Assembly: GCA_963969595.1 (NCBI GenBank)
Contig: OZ018409.1
Coordinates: 21,732,975 to 21,796,974 of the forward strand
Length of the DNA stretch: 64,000 nucleotides
Direction of reading: 5' to 3'
Source: Neckera pumila
Taxonomy: Eukaryota > Streptophyta > Bryopsida > Hypnales > Neckeraceae
The notes below the pieces were generated by a model. It saw only the letters and a program-made list of their open reading frames with translations, did no database searches and was not told the origin of the DNA. The translations under genes and the position numbers were made by a program. Shown piece by piece: positions 62,887 to 64,000 of the stretch (its first letter is position 1; each line of letters begins with the position of its first letter).

Positions 62887-63799
62887 TTAACCCCTCAAGG
62901 ACCAAGGGAACAGAATGTGTCCTCTTTAAATTTCAACGGCAAATTCTTGGTAGGGTGAAACAAATCTCAATAATTTATAAAGTAGGATATTATAGAGCAA
63001 CAAGTTAACATACTTGTTGCATTTTTTGTTTTTCAAAATTTCATTGTAAGATGTATTCATAAATTTATTTAAAAAAAATTTTAAACATAGTTTTGTACAA
63101 AAAGGGGTGCAAACATAAAAATTTTACAATGAAAAGAATTGTAGATGGAAAATAACATTTTCTTGGACATTCCTACTCTTTGTTTTGCAAACTAGGATTG
63201 GAGGGAATACTTTCAAAAGTTGTATTTTTAATAATTTTATAAATACAAAGTTCAATTTGGTGTGATTGGGAATAAAAAAGAATTAGAATTATTTTCAATT
63301 TTTTGGAAGATGTTCCAAACAACATGCTAATAGTATCAATATTTCAATTTAAAACTAATGAATATATGAATTTTTTTATTTTTTTATAGGATCCAATTTG
63401 GTTAATTATGGCTTTTTACTCTTTTTGTTTGGAAATGTGTACAAATTTGAGAGAGACTTTCATTCTTAATTTTTAAAATTAAAAAATATTGCATTTGCCT
63501 TAGATTCTAATTGATTTTCTATGGAAATAAGAAATATTATTCATCCTTTTATAATTACTCTTCCCCCAAAATGCTATGTTTTTTGCCTATAAGATGATCA
63601 TCCAAAATTATTATAATCTAAAAATTCAATGGTCAATATTTTCCACAAACAATTATATGCATACTAGATAGAGCAATCTTTATATTTATATAGTTCAAAT
63701 TAAAAAATTTCAAGCACATTCACATGCAACAAAACTCAAAAAGGAACAACTCATTGAAAACCTCTATTGTCAAGAAGTTTTTAGGCCTTGAGGGATTAA
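62887..63799. mobile_element. TTAA element, divergent subfamily H (913 bp)
   Basis: The left end is TTAA/CCCCTCAAGGACCAAGG and the right end TTTTAGGCCTTGAGGGA/TTAA; the inverted terminal match is about 10 bp (CCCTCAAGG). Length and end design match the main family, but the interior is different, so it is a related subfamily or an independent element. No coding frame. Confidence 0.6.
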
Positions 63800-64000
63800 A
63801 GGATATCTCAATTCTATAGGAAAAATTATACTATATGTTGCAAAATCAACGAAAATTCTAAAAGTGCTCACATTAATGCAAATACACCCAAACATTGCAA
63901 ATACAAGAAATGGCCGCACAATCTTTATTGTTCACCCTTTCACAATCATACATTTAAATTTTGGACAATGGATGAATGCAAATATGTCTCAAGCACATAG

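Noticed and set aside
1..64000. tRNA genes, rRNA, CRISPR arrays, LTR retrotransposons
   Set aside because: No tRNA-like fold with conserved GGTTC arm and acceptor pairing, no spaced direct repeats of CRISPR type, and no reverse transcriptase, integrase or paired LTRs were seen.

Overview
The window looks like nuclear DNA of a land plant. Four protein-coding loci can be read confidently, all with plant-type GT-AG introns and best matched to plant families: a pair of DUF7950-like genes, the SAGA deubiquitinase UBP22, a plastid-type M18 aspartyl aminopeptidase and a membrane-anchored A1 aspartic protease. Exons are GC-rich and the long intergenic stretches are very AT-rich. About one gene per 13-16 kb and few introns would suit a bryophyte such as a moss. 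That placement is inference; no marker in the window fixes it.

Layout. 1-1944: no firm gene; a telo-box motif and a possible first exon. 1945-4059 (-): full-length DUF7950-like gene. 5.2-8.1 kb (+): a possible unrecognised multi-exon gene or long RNA, a 55-nt hairpin and a 264-bp tandem duplication. 8.9-21.2 kb: AT-rich DNA with several TTAA-flanked inverted-repeat elements, other MITEs and one decayed coding region. 21.5-25.8 kb: GC-richer islands, a possible terminal exon, a repeat cluster and a MITE with its empty site nearby. 28887-30663 (+): second DUF7950-like gene, truncated and in opposite orientation to the first. 30.9-31.7 kb: possible small-gene exons. 32.7-33.5 kb: second repeat cluster. 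33.5-41.4 kb: AT-rich DNA with further elements. 41460-44254 (-): UBP22. 46396-51039 (-): aspartyl aminopeptidase, 10 exons. 51.4-54 kb: repeats. 54973-61106 (-): aspartic protease with an apparent 1-nt frameshift. 62887-63799: another TTAA element.

The main discovery candidate is a family of non-autonomous elements about 0.92 kb long. They are bounded by TTAA followed by CCCCTAAAG and ended by the inverted copy. The signature matches piggyBac-type transposons (TTAA target duplication, CCC..GGG termini), a superfamily seldom described from land plants. Three copies are full length, three are truncated, and four further elements have related ends: a 750-bp near-perfect foldback, a 913-bp element, and 157-bp and 212-bp miniatures. 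One copy (16838-17747) sits in a dispersed repeat whose second copy near 39.28 kb lacks the insertion, giving an in-window empty site. No transposase is encoded here.

The genes do not form a pathway: UBP22 acts in chromatin, the aminopeptidase in (probably plastid) peptide turnover, the aspartic protease in the endomembrane system, and the DUF7950 proteins have unknown, probably nuclear, roles.
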